A stretch of DNA of 64,000 nucleotides from Tethya wilhelma (taxonomy: Eukaryota; Porifera; Demospongiae; Tethyida; Tethyidae): the NCBI GenBank assembly GCA_964030475.1, contig CAXIPT010000001.1, positions 16,139,723 through 16,203,722 of the forward strand, in the 5' to 3' direction. Of the stretch, positions 1-14,510 are shown piece by piece. The notes beneath the pieces were generated by a model. That model searched no databases, had not been told where the DNA came from, and was given only the letters and a program-made list of their open reading frames with translations. The position numbers and the translations under genes are program-made. The first letter of the stretch is position 1; each line of letters opens with the position of its first letter.

Positions 1-366
1 CAAGAGCAGCATATTTTTTCTCTAAATACTCGAAAGGGGAACCCCCCCAATTCCGTCATACGTTTACACACTGCACTGATTGCATACAGGTTGACAGAGT
101 TCAGCATGCAGTCAGCAGAGCAGTCAGTGACTATGACTATGACTGTGACTGTGACTATTTGTATAGTATTATTATATGATGAATATACAGTAGAATACTA
201 CATGTGCTACACAGTACAAACAAGACAAGCAAATAAAACTGAACACACTTTCTAAACCATGCTCAGGAATTGAAAATTACACCACTACCAATCGAGATCA
301 TTCTATCCATAGACTTTAACGCTAACATTTTAAATGTGAGTGTATGCATGATACAGAGAGGATGTG
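1..366. other. Downstream flank of the PP1 gene
   Basis: No gene seen here. The stretch lies beyond the PP1 stop codon at 367-369 and presumably holds its 3' UTR. It contains a short run of alternating tgactg/tatgac repeats near 120-160. I could not identify a convincing polyadenylation signal on the minus strand. Confidence 0.4.
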
Positions 367-2985
<2,619 letters not shown>

Positions 2986-3975
2986 ACTGATTTGAACTTC
3001 TGTAACAACTTTCAAAATACTTCTACAAGTATCTACTAGTCCTCTCACCAAGAGTAGAACCTATAAATTGATGAGGACGATCTCACGGTCACACACCTCG
3101 TAGTAGAGAGTAGCTCAGCTTGTTTCTCACAAACAGGTTTTCGCCTCGCCTACTTGCACTTCCGATGATGCAAATTCAGTAGGGTTGCCAAATAAGGGGA
3201 TGACCCTTTTAATTACCAATTAGGCCGATATTTGGGGCGAGCCTGAACGAGCCCCAGATAGCGAGTAGTAGGCGGGGTGCGTCTGTCTGTTTGACGTCAT
3301 CGTTGGGTCTTTGTACACTAACATAATGATCGACCCGTACCATGTATCATGCATTACTCACGCATGCGCATAAGTTTAGAGTGTGCACGTGTTTTCGAGA
3401 CAGTCGATCGAGAAATCAGCTCAGAGGCAGCTAGAGCAGAACAGTTGAGAAATGGTTCTGCTAAATTAATAGCTAGAGGTTGTGAGACTTAGACATGTAC
3501 GGTTGCTAAGCATATCTTATGAGAGAAAGGCACAGAAACAGTTTAACAGCAGCGCCCAACAGAAAGATAGGCAGAAACTGCAAGGAAAAAACGGGGATGC
3601 CAGGCTTGCTCAACATACAGTATCAGTCAGAGGGTAAGAGATACCAAGTTCGAAATAACCCTAGACTTTACATCTCATTAGCAATCCTTCGTGTAAGCTA
3701 ACTCTGATGTTCACACCACAGTCATTTGAACACGGTCAGTTTTGTACTCATGCTGACAGCCAGATCTATACCATAATTTGCATTCTGACAAATATTCTCC
3801 ATACACTGACTGCTGTACAATCCCTGCTAAAGCTGCGCTCGCTCAGGCTCGCCCCACAATGCCTTGCATTCTTCTAGTTTAATTTGTTGTCCATTACCAA
3901 CCACGTGGTCATCATTCAGGCGATAAACACAGCAAGCCAGTATTAGCCGAAGAATTAGAACACTGTGGTTTAAAT
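2986..3975. promoter_or_regulatory. Shared upstream region between PP1 and the SLC46-like gene
   Basis: The interval separates two divergent start codons, so it should hold both promoters. It includes a GCATGCGCA element near 3363, an NRF1-like core motif common in CpG-type promoters, and short GC-rich stretches at 3230-3290 with sequence resembling cgagcctgaacgagcccc, whose near reverse complement recurs around 3837-3860. No convincing gene is present; the small ORF at 3519-3701 has no family resemblance I can recognise. Promoter identity is inference from layout. Confidence 0.45.
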
Positions 3976-6002
3976 ATGAAAGCCTGGCGTGCACTACACC
4001 GTCCAAGGGTCTACCTGACAGTGGAACCCGTCTTGTTTCTCTTCATGTTCGCTCAATTTCTCTCCTACTCAGTTTTCCAGCAACTTATCTCGCACATGAT
4101 CTGTGGAAGAACACCAAACTGCACAGCAAGAAGTATGAATGATACTTCCAATAATAGCTGCTCCGTACCAAACGACATAGAGAAGAGAGTACAATCAGAT
4201 ACCTCTTATTGGATTCTCTATACAAATGTAGCGGTTGGTGGTCCGTCCATTTTGTTTGCGCTGTTCTACGGCAGTGTTTCAGACATACTGGGTAGGAAAC
4301 TCTTCATCTTTCTTCCAACACTCGGAGCCATTGCAAACACCATTGTTGTTCTTGTGGGAGGCTATCTAGAGACGTTACCTCTTGGATTTTTTCTCCTAGG
4401 TGCCTTCATTACTGGAATCTGTGGCAGTTACTCGGTCGTCAACTTTGCTGTGTACTCCTATGCATCAGACGTGTCTGCTCAATCTGGTCGTACATGTCAA
4501 ATTGGAATACTCGAGTCCATGACTTACATAGGTGCTACGTGCGGTCCACTAATTGGTGGTGTGTGGCTCCAGAGAACAGACTCGTATGTAGCTCCATACT
4601 GGTGTGTGCTTGCAGCTCAGATCGCTGTGATAGTCTATACACTGGTGCTGCTTCCAGAGTCGTTAAATTTCCATTCTTCCTCACAAAGTGAAAACAGTGA
4701 TACAGTACATGTTCAACAACAGCTGCAACAACAGCAGCAATGCCAGCAGCAGAAATCTTTTGTTAAGACTGCTCTAAAGAACCTTGTGGGATTTTTGCAC
4801 CTTTTCTTCACCAACTGGAAGTTGTCTCTCTTGATGGTCACGTTCTTTGTCATCGAGATAAATTTCCTTGGCATAACAGACGTTGTTATCCTCTATACTC
4901 TCGGCCGGCCATTATGCTGGTCTCCAGATTTGATCGGCTACTTCCTCTCCCTCAAGGTGTTCCTAAACGGTGTGGCATCGCTCATCGTCCTCCCCATACT
5001 CCTCTTCTTGGGATTCTCGGACACACTGGTTGTACTGGTTGGACTGGTGGCAGGAGCTGCATCATTGGTCATGATGGGACTGGCTTCCAAAACGTGGATC
5101 ATGTTTTTAGGTCCGTACAAAACTTCCTTTTTACTATAATTGTATAGTTACTACATATCATGTTACATAATGTGTATGCTTGATTAGGAAAGTTCATACT
5201 CCCTTTGAACTATGTGCAATCTAAGTAGTCCTTGCATTGTGTTGTCTTCTTTGGCCCATTCCAGTGCCACTTGTAGCTGCAATGAGAGGTTGTGTTGTTC
5301 CGTGCATTCGATCAATGCTCTCAAAAGTTGTCCCCAAGAACAAGCAAGGTAACTGGTAGTTTACATACCTATATAAAGGTTTGTTTGTATTATACATCTT
5401 TAGAAGTAAAATGTGAGTTAAATGATTCATTACCTTTTTCCCCCTTCGTTTTTTTGTCATTCATTGCTTCAGGGGTGTTGTTTTCTGGAGTGAGTGTCGT
5501 GGAAGCAGCGTGCACTCTGGTTGCATCCATCCTCTACAATTCACTCTATCCTGTCACAAGTCAAATCACCCCGGGATTCTGTTTCTTTATCATGGCAGCA
5601 GCTCTCATCATACCTTTCATTTTAACACTGTAAGTATCTTATCAGTCTCTTGTACAAAATATAATTATTATAGTAAAATACTAACCTTGTTCCCATACTA
5701 TGAAAGTAATTTATTTTACCATTAACACTACCAATACAGTACATTAAATTGATGCGATTTGCACAGAAAGCCCCATAGATAATAATTATGCATGCAATTT
5801 TTTTGTCACCCATTGTTCTCACATTGTAAGACTTAGTGCTCGATAATTGTGCCTGGGTATTGGTTGCATTGACAGCTGTATTTCATTCCTATCCTGATAC
5901 AGTGTGTTACACCTGACCACCAGGCATACTGGAGCATGTGTGTGTCTTAAGAAGTCTCATAATCAGAGAGACCGTGAAACTAAACCACTCTTGCAAAGTT
6001 GA
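3976..6002 (+). CDS. SLC46-family major facilitator transporter (proton-coupled folate transporter-like)
   Basis: A 12-helix MFS carrier of the SLC46 family (SLC46A1 is the proton-coupled folate transporter; SLC46A3 is lysosomal). Four exons in agreeing phase, 3976-5110, 5265-5348, 5473-5629 and 5903-6002, encode 491 residues, close to the 450-480 usual for the family. The first hydrophobic segment is near residues 15-35, followed by a luminal loop with several cysteines and N-glycosylation sites (NCTA, NDTS, NNSC). The MFS loop signature GSVSDILGRK is at about residues 94-103, followed by FITGICGSYSVVN. The central cytosolic loop carries a Gln-rich stretch (HVQQQLQQQQQCQQQ) unusual for the family. 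The C-terminal half has the SLC46-like block RSMLSKVVPKNKQG. The likely substrate (folate, antifolate or peptide-like compounds) cannot be read from sequence. The 3' end is convergent with Delta 1. Confidence 0.88.
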
Positions 6003-6142
6003 TAGAGAGAAAGAAAGAAAGACACTTATTTGTACAAGTTTGATTTGGGTTGTGTTTGTCAAAAATTCATATTTATAAGAAACAGCAAACCAATGGTGTT
6101 GATTTTATGCATTCATGTGTGTGTTCTTATTATGGAACAGTC

Positions 6143-6148
6143 AATAAA
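6143..6148 (+). terminator. Polyadenylation signal AATAAA of the SLC46-like gene
   Basis: A canonical AATAAA lies 141 bases after the SLC46 stop. The opposing Delta 1 signal is at 6226-6231, so the two convergent transcripts end within about 80 bases of each other. Confidence 0.6.
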
Positions 6149-6225
6149 AAATTACTAGGTTCAAAGTAAAATTCTCATTCATTAAAAATGCATGATGTTG
6201 TGTCTATCCAATTCATATAGCCAGC

Positions 6226-6231
6226 TTTATT
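6226..6231 (-). terminator. Polyadenylation signal AATAAA overlapping the Delta 1 stop codon
   Basis: On the minus strand the last codons of Delta 1 read GAC AAG TGA ATAAA. The A of the TGA stop is the first base of AATAAA, so the 3' UTR is probably only a few tens of bases. Confidence 0.6.
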
Positions 6232-7846
6232 CACTTGTCATATGGATTTTCTCTCTTTGGTGGTAGATCGGACTCCTTCAGATCAGCTCTCTTCCCTGAA
6301 TCTGCACCATCAGTAGTAGTCTTGGTGGCTTCTTTCAGTTCCTCTGCCGTTGGCAGTAAGGTGTACATGTCCTTGTGGCGGCCTGTTTGGCGAGTCACAC
6401 TCGTATAGGGATTGGAGTCATCTAACGGACCGTTCTTCTCAGGAAGGATAACGTAAGGGTTCTCCGACGGTGGTTGAACGGGAATGGTGAGTTTGTCATA
6501 CTTTCCCGACACAGCCTCTGGTTCGGGGGAGGGAGAGGGCTCGGCTTTGAGTCGGTTGTACACTCCCGACGCCACAAAAGGACTGGGTTTGATGTTGGAG
6601 AGACTGGCTGCAGGGATTTGCTCGTAGTGCCCGTCAGAAGACGAGGGAGGAGGAGGAGCTAGCAGAGGTGCTGTGGTAGTCACTGAGCCGTTTGAGCTCC
6701 CACTGTCAGTCATGGATCCATTCCGAGGTGGGAGGTTTGGTGGCTGCTGTGTTGCTGCATTGCGTTGTATTTGATCCTGAGCGATGGCGTATATGGGATT
6801 CTGCAGGGAGCCGGTCTTGGCATCGAGAGAGTCCTGTCTGTAGGCCCCGTTACCACTGAGTGAGGATCGCATCGTACCAGAGTGGTCAGAGAGGATGGTA
6901 CTTGTACCGAAATAGAGTGGATTGTCTTGGACATCAGGGCCAGCCCAGGGATGGTAGCCTACCTCTGTGGGGAGAAAGAGGGAGAATGATAATCGTAAAC
7001 CTTGTTACTATATAGCCTTGCATGTCCTCAGGCTCCCCTTTTGAAAGGTCAAAGGGGAGCCTGGTGGGGAATTGTATTGTTCATGCCTGCATGAAACATA
7101 GTGTTATATATCACAAAAGAATACGTACCAGTTTCTTGTTCTTTGGTCCTCGAACAACAGCATGGACAGCACTTGAGACAGCAACAGAGGAGGATTAGAA
7201 TCAGCAGTAGCAGCAGGATGGCTCCCAACACACCACCAACAGCTCCACCAATTATAGCATTCCTCGGAGTGTTGTCAACATTGGTACCGTTACCACCTAG
7301 AATAACATAGTGGAGATAATTATACATTTCTCACGTTTCACGTTTGTTTCCTCCCTCTCCCACTGCTTTCACAATATTATTTGTTCCTCTACCATCTTGT
7401 TTGGTACACTAACCAAAAGAAACACCTTACGATAAAGTTGTCCCCAATAATGAAGCAGCTACGATCCCGATTTACTAGATCAGCTATATACACTGTCTAT
7501 AATATACTTTATTGTGTTACATGCATGTAATGCATGCATATTAAACTTACCCATTTGTTCGCCGGCATTTCCTGGTTCATTGATGGCACAACCAACCTCA
7601 CCTATAGAGTGTAATTGAGATATATCACACAAGATTGAGATTAAAATTTTGTCATATCTCTTATAAGTTCAACTCACCATCAGTGCAAGGTTCACACTTG
7701 AAGGTCTCATCAACAAGAGGGACACAGAACTCATCCTCACCACAAGGCTTGTCATCACAAGTGGGAGACTCGTCCTCACACTGACTACCAGTGTACTGGG
7801 GCGGACACACACAGCTGTAGTCATTCACCTGAAAGGGTATACCATG

Positions 7847-7888
<42 letters not shown>

Positions 7889-10800
7889 CACTACTGATAT
7901 AACATTGTTAGAACTGCCAGATTGAGGCCAGTTTGGAAATGCCATTGCATGCTTTCTCATGTCTGCTTAGTGCACAGGCAAGCTGGCTTGACCAGCTAGC
8001 TAGGTGTGACCCTCAGACAGGGCCTCGGTGACAGCCAAAAATGGTTTGGCTTTGGTGTGTGAGGGGAAATGGGTGGACCATTCTGTTTACATCATATCTC
8101 AATACAGCTAGGTGATTGACAACTGAAACCATTTAAGTTTATAAATGTTGTTTACAAAAAAAGCAAACAGCTGTGATTTAACATCCAGTGTAGATTAGCC
8201 TCGTTCCCAGGCTCTCACCTTTGACCTTACACTCACGGTAAAGGTGAGAGCCTGGGAACGAGGCTAGTGTAGATCACTTGAAAGGTAAACATACACCTTT
8301 TGAGAGTAGTTTTTTTTTTTCTGGTTTCAAGTTACTGGCTTGGTACAATTTTGCAGCCTCAAACCAGGCTCTCTCCCAATTCGCGTGCAGAAAAAATTAG
8401 CGGGAGAGAGCCTGGTTCTAGGCTAACAATTTTGTCTCTCAAAATTAATGATTTGTGCTATACAGGCATATGACACAAACACTGTTTTGTGGTCCCAGGA
8501 TATTATAATATATGCTGGCAGAACATTTTACATTACTAGCTATGGTCTAGTTACTATTTGTGTTAGTTTGTATGTGCTCTGTGTTAACATTAAAGTGGCA
8601 AAAGCACCTCCTGTTTACAACCTACATTATACACAACTATAATAATTATTATACCAAATATAGCTACTTCCTTGCCCTCAGTGTGTTATGTCATTCAGAG
8701 TGCTCATTCCATTCAATTTACATTATTATACATGTATGTATAGTTCAGAATACACATTTCCCTAGTGTTTGCCAACATTACATACTAGGACACAACGGAT
8801 ATATGGCAACCTTGCAACAGCATGCACGGAGCTCTAAGGGCCACGGAGGGTATAGCTTACTTTACTGGAATCTATCAAGTATGTGTTGTGCTCGTCGAGC
8901 CATTGGTCTTGTAAAATCAGGCCCTCGCTACCTGCACGTGCTTTTATCTCTCACTTAGCAATACTCAAGGTGCATGACATTGAAGAAATGACGTGGTTTA
9001 CAAGCTTAAGGCTACTCATCCATAGTAATTTCTAGTGGTTTCGATATAAAAGGTAGAGACATTTGGCTATTGGCAGCGTACGTAACGATTGTGGTCAAAG
9101 CAACTGCCTATTGATAAAGTCCATCTGGTTTGAGAATGGTGCTGGAAGTGAAATTTGAGATTCATGCAATACTTTCATATGGGACAAAATAGCTAACTTT
9201 TGACTGGTATATAAGGTATAGGAAGCTGGAAAAGCAATCAAAAGAACGAGGAGAATGAGCATTTTCCAAAGATTTTTTTGTACATTTACATCTAAAGTCC
9301 ATCTGGTTTGAGAATATGCTTCTAGAAAAAATTGAACTAAATATCCAAAGTTCTGCTAAGACAATACAAATTTTTAATCATAGATCATTACAGCAGGGGC
9401 ACTCTCATTCAATGAAGCTCACATTATACCATGTACATACCTCATCCACACAAGTGCCTCCATGTAGACAGAGGTCACTGTGACAGTCGTCAATGTTGAC
9501 ATCACACTGAGCACCAGTGAATCCACTCGCACATTCACAGAGAAAGTCGTTGAAGAGGGTTTGACACGTGCCGCCGTTGGAACATGGGGTTAGTGTGGCA
9601 CACTTGTCCACTTCAGAGTCACAGTTTTGACCTGTGTAGCCCGCAATACAGACACAAGTGTAGGAGTTGATGCCATCAACACACTCGTGGGTGTTGTTAG
9701 CATGGCAGGGAGAGCTGGCACAATCATCAATGTCGATATGACACTCAGCCCCTGTGAAGCCAGCTGCACAATCACATGAGTATGATGCAATGTCATCCTG
9801 CAGGCGAACATGTGAGAGAGGGAAAGAAAGCATGTAGATAAGAAGGTATGTTGTACAGACAAACAATAACAGCCAGAGATATTTTTATGTGATAATCTAA
9901 ACAAACAACACAAAACTTTCAGTTTTGAAAGTTTCCCATTTCCAAAGATTATACAGCGTACCGTGCAGCTTCCACCATTCTGACATGGGTTGGGATCGCA
10001 CTCATCAATCTCAATGTCACAAGTGTCTCCAGTAAAGCCGGCCATACACTCACAGGAATAACCAGGACCACCGATAACATTGTGACAAGTGCTCCCATTG
10101 ACACAGGGAGAAGGATGGCAGTAATCCTCTTCTGTCTCACAATTATCCCCAAAGAATCCTGCAGCACACGTACAGGAGTAGCCAAGAGGGCACGATGTCT
10201 GTTCACTGTTCTCAGGGTCAGTAACAGAGCCTGGCAGGGTTGGTACACAGTCAGTACATGTGGCACCATTTTGACATGGTGAGCTGGAGCTACACTCATC
10301 AATGTTGACGCCACAGGAGTCTCCAGTCCAACCAACAGCACATGTGCAAGTGAAACTGCCTTGTGTGTTCTGTTTCAGAATGTGAAAGGAAAGGATATCC
10401 ACTTTTAATAATTATAGTATAGTTTGTTTATATCTCAAAAGATGGGAAAATTTTGTGTCCAGAATCAAAAAGACATTGAAACTCACACGTACCGTGCAGG
10501 TGGCTCCATTTTCACAAGGGGTGTTGTTACACTCATCGATATCACTCTCACAGTCAGCTCCAGTGATCCCAGTTGGGCAGCTGCAGGTGTAGTCACCAGG
10601 TCCATTGTTGGTACAACTACCACCATTTTGACAGGGCTCTTGATGGCCACACACATCATCATCAATGTCACAGTCAGTCCCACTGTAACCATCATTACAT
10701 ATACACTCCCCAGGTGCCTCACAGTAGCCATTTACTGTGTATAGGTAAGAAAGAAAAAAAAATGTAATGTCGTAAATCTATAAAAAGTTAATGTTGCCCA

Positions 10801-13427
10801 CACTTCATTCTAAATGAGCTATTCTATTACACATGTTACACACATGCAGACACATTTTAAGACCATTTTTAGCAGAGTATAATAAAAAACAACATATAAT
10901 GATGACCACTATATTTAGCAACAGATCCTTAAGTGAACGGTGCATGACGTCAATGAATACTCTTATTATTTGCAATGCTTACATAATTATAATATTATAG
11001 CAAGTTTAAAACAAACATGCACTGTGCATGTGGTTCCAATTGAAAGCTATTTTAATACCATAGCAACCAGTGAAGCAATACAGTGGCATCACATACATGT
11101 AAACATACACAAAAACAAACAACCAAGAGCAACTATAAGTGCATGTCTACCTACAACACTCACCACAGCCAGAGGCAGGAGCACACTGATCACAGGCATC
11201 TCCAGTCCAACCACTGGAACAGCTGGAAGCAATAAAATAAAAGTATAAAATTATGACTATATAAAACTAATCACTAGCTAATTGTTATAGATGCTCTTTA
11301 GCAACCAAAGCTTCAATTTAAGGAGGAAATGGTTGCCAATTATATCAGGAGGGATTCTTATAGGACTGGTGTTTATTGCAATGCTATGAGTCAATATAGC
11401 TCTGCTGTTGGAAAATACTGTGTAGCTCCAATTTTCGTGGCACAATAAGTTTGTGAAAAGTCTGTCTTTGCTGTTTTGAACTAATTTCTGTGATCACAAT
11501 CTCTGAAATTATATTGCCAATAATATACCGTATACCGCTTAATTTTCGAGGTTACTTAATTTTCGCGGATTGCGCTATTGCAAATTTTCGTTGAATAAGT
11601 TTCGCGGATTGATATCATTCGTGTTCGCATGCATATGAGCACGCAATTTTTCATTGAACAATTTTTGCCGATAACGTTCGATCTGCGAAAACTGCGAAAG
11701 TTAAGTACCATGAAAATTAAGCGGTATACAGTAATACAGTTTTCATGGAGAAATTTTTCATGATATATGGTCAAATCACGAAATTCACGAAAATATTGTG
11801 CCATTGAAAATTTGGAGCCATACAGTATCACACTCTGTCTCTACACTTATTTCATTGTCATGTGACTTACCTACATACTCCAGGAGAGGTACATGTGCCT
11901 TGAACACACCCATTAGGACACACAGCTACATTGATAGACAACACACATACACACATCAATTCTGTATAAGTACAGACCAAAACAAACATGCCAAATGAAG
12001 CATGGCACATGAAATCAAGCAAAGGCCCAAATAAGAAAGAAAAAAAATCATGCCACATCACTCACTAGTTGTGTACGGTTTGATAGAATGGTAGAAGTAA
12101 TGTACAGAACTTTCAAATACAGTAACTTAGTAACTAAAATCAGGTGATCCTATCACTAATACCACCCATACTATACTAGGTGGGGGATGAATATTGGCCA
12201 TAATGTATACACAGAGTGTACACCTACAGACATGTATAGTACATTACAGCATTCCACCTCCATGAAGTGGTTGGTGCCAAGCCTACGAAGTTTAGGTTAT
12301 GACCTCAACTATGCAAGCTGATCGTGAGCAAGAGGAGTCAATGCTGGCTGCCATTGTATTACATACAACATCCTAACACTCACTGAAAGTGACTTACCAA
12401 CTATACAATTAGTGCTAGGATTCGTGTAACCACTCAAGCATACTATATTGCCGTCATCGTCACAGGTGTAGTGTCCTTGAGAATCATCTCTGGGTACACA
12501 CAGAGTGTTACAAGTTGCTCCATAGTAGTTCGTCTGACATTTCACTCTGAAGCTCATCCTCATACTGGCTCTGTTGTAATATCCACTGTAGACGTTAGCT
12601 GAAGTGTAGGAGGCACTTGCATCAAGTGTCATATCGACAAAAATTCTGTCAACGAGGTCGTTTGAATCAGGATTATCATCATCATCAAGACGAACCATTA
12701 GCTGAAAGGTACGCTGCACACATGTTACAAAAATTCTTTAAATTTTGTACTTTGATAAACCCCTTTGTCATTTTATTTATTAATATTTTTGTACTATCAT
12801 TATTGATTGTGCACATGAACCTACTTGCCATGTCGTAGTTCCACTAAATATCACCGGATTGCTCACATCACCAGCAATTGGTTGACCAACTGTGAATGTT
12901 TTGCTCGTTGCTGATATTGGATTTCCCTCAGTGGTGTGCCTTGCATCACAATAGTTGCTGGTTACTCCCCAGTTTTGACTGACCCGATAGCAGAACACAA
13001 AGACAACGTCACAAGGATTACTTGAGCTTACATCACAATATGCACCAGTCCAGTCTCTATTTCCTGGATTGTTAAAGTTTTCAACACGCACTAGCAGCTC
13101 CCAGCGTGCTTCTGTCAGCTGTTTTATAAAGAAAAGCATTGAATTATTAAATAATGAAAATCATTGATATCTGCAAACTTTATTCAATATCTGACGTTAA
13201 TAAACTAGACTATATCATGCCTTGGCCACAATTTACTACAGCAGTTATTTATATGTACTGGCCTTTATGGTAGGCAAGAAATATCCACTACCTGTGGTTT
13301 TTGGTTATAAATGTAGCCATAAACTTACAAAAAAAGTTTGAAACCTTGGCCTTTGCATGCAAACACAAAAACTCACCGTTACGAACAATGAAACGAGGGC
13401 AAGCAGGGGACCAACAGAACACTTCAT
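6231..13427 (-). CDS. Delta-like Notch ligand 1 (MNNL-DSL-EGF-TM)
   Basis: A type I membrane Notch ligand. Twelve exons agree in phase: 13427-13377 (signal peptide MKCSVGPLLALVSLFVT), 13118-12825 (MNNL domain), 12713-12398 (rest of MNNL plus DSL), 11925-11871, 11222-11164, 10734-10493, 10369-9962, 9797-9441, 7828-7678 (EGF repeats), 7601-7551, 7296-7129 (transmembrane) and 6964-6231 (intracellular), giving about 961 residues. The DSL core is C-x-TNYYGATC-x3-C-x-PRDDSQGHYTCD. About ten EGF repeats follow, several with the calcium-binding IDEC/IDDC start. The membrane helix starts at NAIIGGAVGGVLGAI and is followed by a Cys cluster. The roughly 245-residue tail has NPIYAIAQ, repeated Tyr-containing motifs (YDKLTI, SDGHYEQIP) and ends NPYDK, not a classic PDZ ligand. 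It pairs with the inverted paralogue at 15491-19661. The last DSL segment (GYTNPSTNC) departs from the usual G-x2-C ending kept by the paralogue. Confidence 0.93.
7030..7062. repeat. Short hairpin element, GGCTC/GAGCC arms
   Basis: Arms of 12 bases (AGGCTCCCCTTT and its complement) flank a short loop in a Delta 1 intron. It shares the GGCTC...GAGCC theme with the larger hairpins at 8196-8266 and 8355-8424. Confidence 0.7.
7847..7887. repeat. (TG)n microsatellite
   Basis: A dinucleotide run in the Delta 1 intron next to the exon ending at 7828. It translates as His/Thr or Val/Cys repeats in spurious ORFs. Confidence 0.9.
8196..8266. repeat. Hairpin element with TAGCCTCGTTCCCAGGCTC arms
   Basis: Perfect arms of about 28 bases (TAGCCTCGTTCCCAGGCTCT... 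and complement) surround a loop of about 15 bases in the 1.6-kb Delta 1 intron. The same arm start, GCCTCGTTCCCAGGCTC, recurs at about 44476-44493, so this is a dispersed family. Confidence 0.85.
8355..8424. repeat. Second hairpin element, CCAGGCTCTCTCCC arms
   Basis: Arms reading AACCAGGCTCTCTCCC and its complement flank an AT-rich loop. It is about 90 bases from the hairpin at 8196-8266 and similar in design, suggesting clustered miniature elements in this intron. Confidence 0.8.
9115..9247 (+). repeat. Dispersed repeat 'CATCTGGTTTGAGAAT...AAGCTGGAAAAGCAATC'
   Basis: About 130 bases shared with 41160-41286 (same strand) and in part with 34691-34760 (opposite strand). Shared blocks include GATTCATGCAATACTT, TCATATGGGACAAAA and CTTTTGACTGGTA. 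A second copy of its start occurs at about 9297-9318. It has no coding potential I can see; probably a non-autonomous mobile element. Confidence 0.8.
11423..11825. mobile_element. Inverted-repeat element (GCTCCAAATTTTC ends) interrupted by another element
   Basis: The ends read roughly GTAGCTCCAATTTTCGTGGCACAAT on the left and, on the right, the near complement ATTGTGCCATTGAAAATTTGGAGCC. An uninterrupted relative lies at 54126-54300 and shares GTGAAAAG-C-GTC-TTGCTGTT-GAACTAATTT-TGTGA. In this copy a different palindromic element (11524-11733) sits in the middle, so it was probably inserted later. Confidence 0.75.
11524..11733. mobile_element. Palindromic miniature element, TACCGTATACCGC ends
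   Basis: The left end reads ATACCGTATACCGCTTAATTTTCG and the right end its near complement GAAAATTAAGCGGTATACAGTA. It belongs with copies at 23290-23466, 25950-26160, 41301-41514, 43716-43931, 44001-44176 and 44504-44714. None encodes a transposase. Confidence 0.8.
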
Positions 13428-13748
13428 CTTAACAACTGAACCGTTCAACGCCTCAGACTTGTCACAGTGAATATAATCGATAGCTGTCGGACAAGCTCAC
13501 TGAATCGCATAAGGTAGTAAACACACACCCATTGAAATTTAACCAAAGCACTAATTACCCCACCCATTTCCGCTATCGATTTGATGCTCGCCGAGTTGTG
13601 GTTTTATGGTAAGACGACCACGTACCACGAAACTTGAAGTCACAGTTGAAATTTTTGACTCAGTATAAACACGATAAATAGCTATCCTGAAGAACCTGTC
13701 TCAAAAACAACATGATGTGATCCCTGAGATATTTGTTAATAAATATAA

Positions 13749-13754
13749 TTTATT
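13749..13754 (-). terminator. Polyadenylation signal AATAAA overlapping the SLC25 stop codon
   Basis: On the minus strand the gene ends TGG AAC CAA TAA A, so the TAA stop is embedded in AATAAA. The next gene on the strand, Delta 1, starts only 322 bases further on. Confidence 0.6.
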
Positions 13755-14467
13755 GGTTCCAGTACCTAAGAATAAGGACAACAGTTGGAAAGGTCGCCGC
13801 GTTGACTGCAAAAGCTCTCAACATGGTTGAATTGAATCCCTTGAAAAAAACCCTCCATCCAGATTCATCAAAGCTCTTCTTAAAACAGTCAACCATACCC
13901 AAATACTTGGGCTGAGCAATAAAACCGTCCACTTGTATTCGTGACTTGACAACATCAAAGGGATACGAAACAAACCACGCAACTACTCCACTCACTCCAC
14001 CAGCTAAACACAATTCAATGGGACCCAGATCACTGACAGTCATTTCTTTTCTTCTCATGGCAAGAAGTGCACAGGACAAGTCGTAAGTGAGAAAATACGC
14101 TCCAAAACCAGGTACTTCACGACACAGAGTCACTACGTAGCCTTTGAAATGGCCTCTTAGACCCTCCTTGCGATATATTTTCTTCACAGCATCCCAAGGA
14201 TCATTGTACAGCTTCTTGGGGCTTTTATGGCTCATGTGAAACATTTCAGTCATGTCCTTTTGCATTTGCATTCTCAGTTTAATCAGTTCCATTGGAGAGC
14301 ATATCACGGTCTGCGCAGCTCCCGCCAAGCTACCAGCACAGAAAGAGTTCCACAAGGTAGGTCTACATTGCTTCATTGTGTTGTTGTATACTCCAAACAC
14401 AATGGCATTGATAACTGCCATTCCTAGCATTGGAGCTGCCATACCTTTGTAAAGTGCTCTGGCCTGG

Positions 14468-14510
<43 letters not shown>

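Noticed and set aside
8560..8958. 132-residue ORF on the plus strand
   Set aside because: It lies in a Delta 1 intron on the opposite strand, contains no recognisable domain and is broken by AT-rich sequence.
10483..10731. Alternate-frame ORFs rich in Val/Met/Thr in the EGF exons (also 9949-10341, 16689-16931, 17116-17541)
   Set aside because: They are shadow frames of the EGF-coding exons; they mirror each other in both Delta genes because the exons are duplicated.
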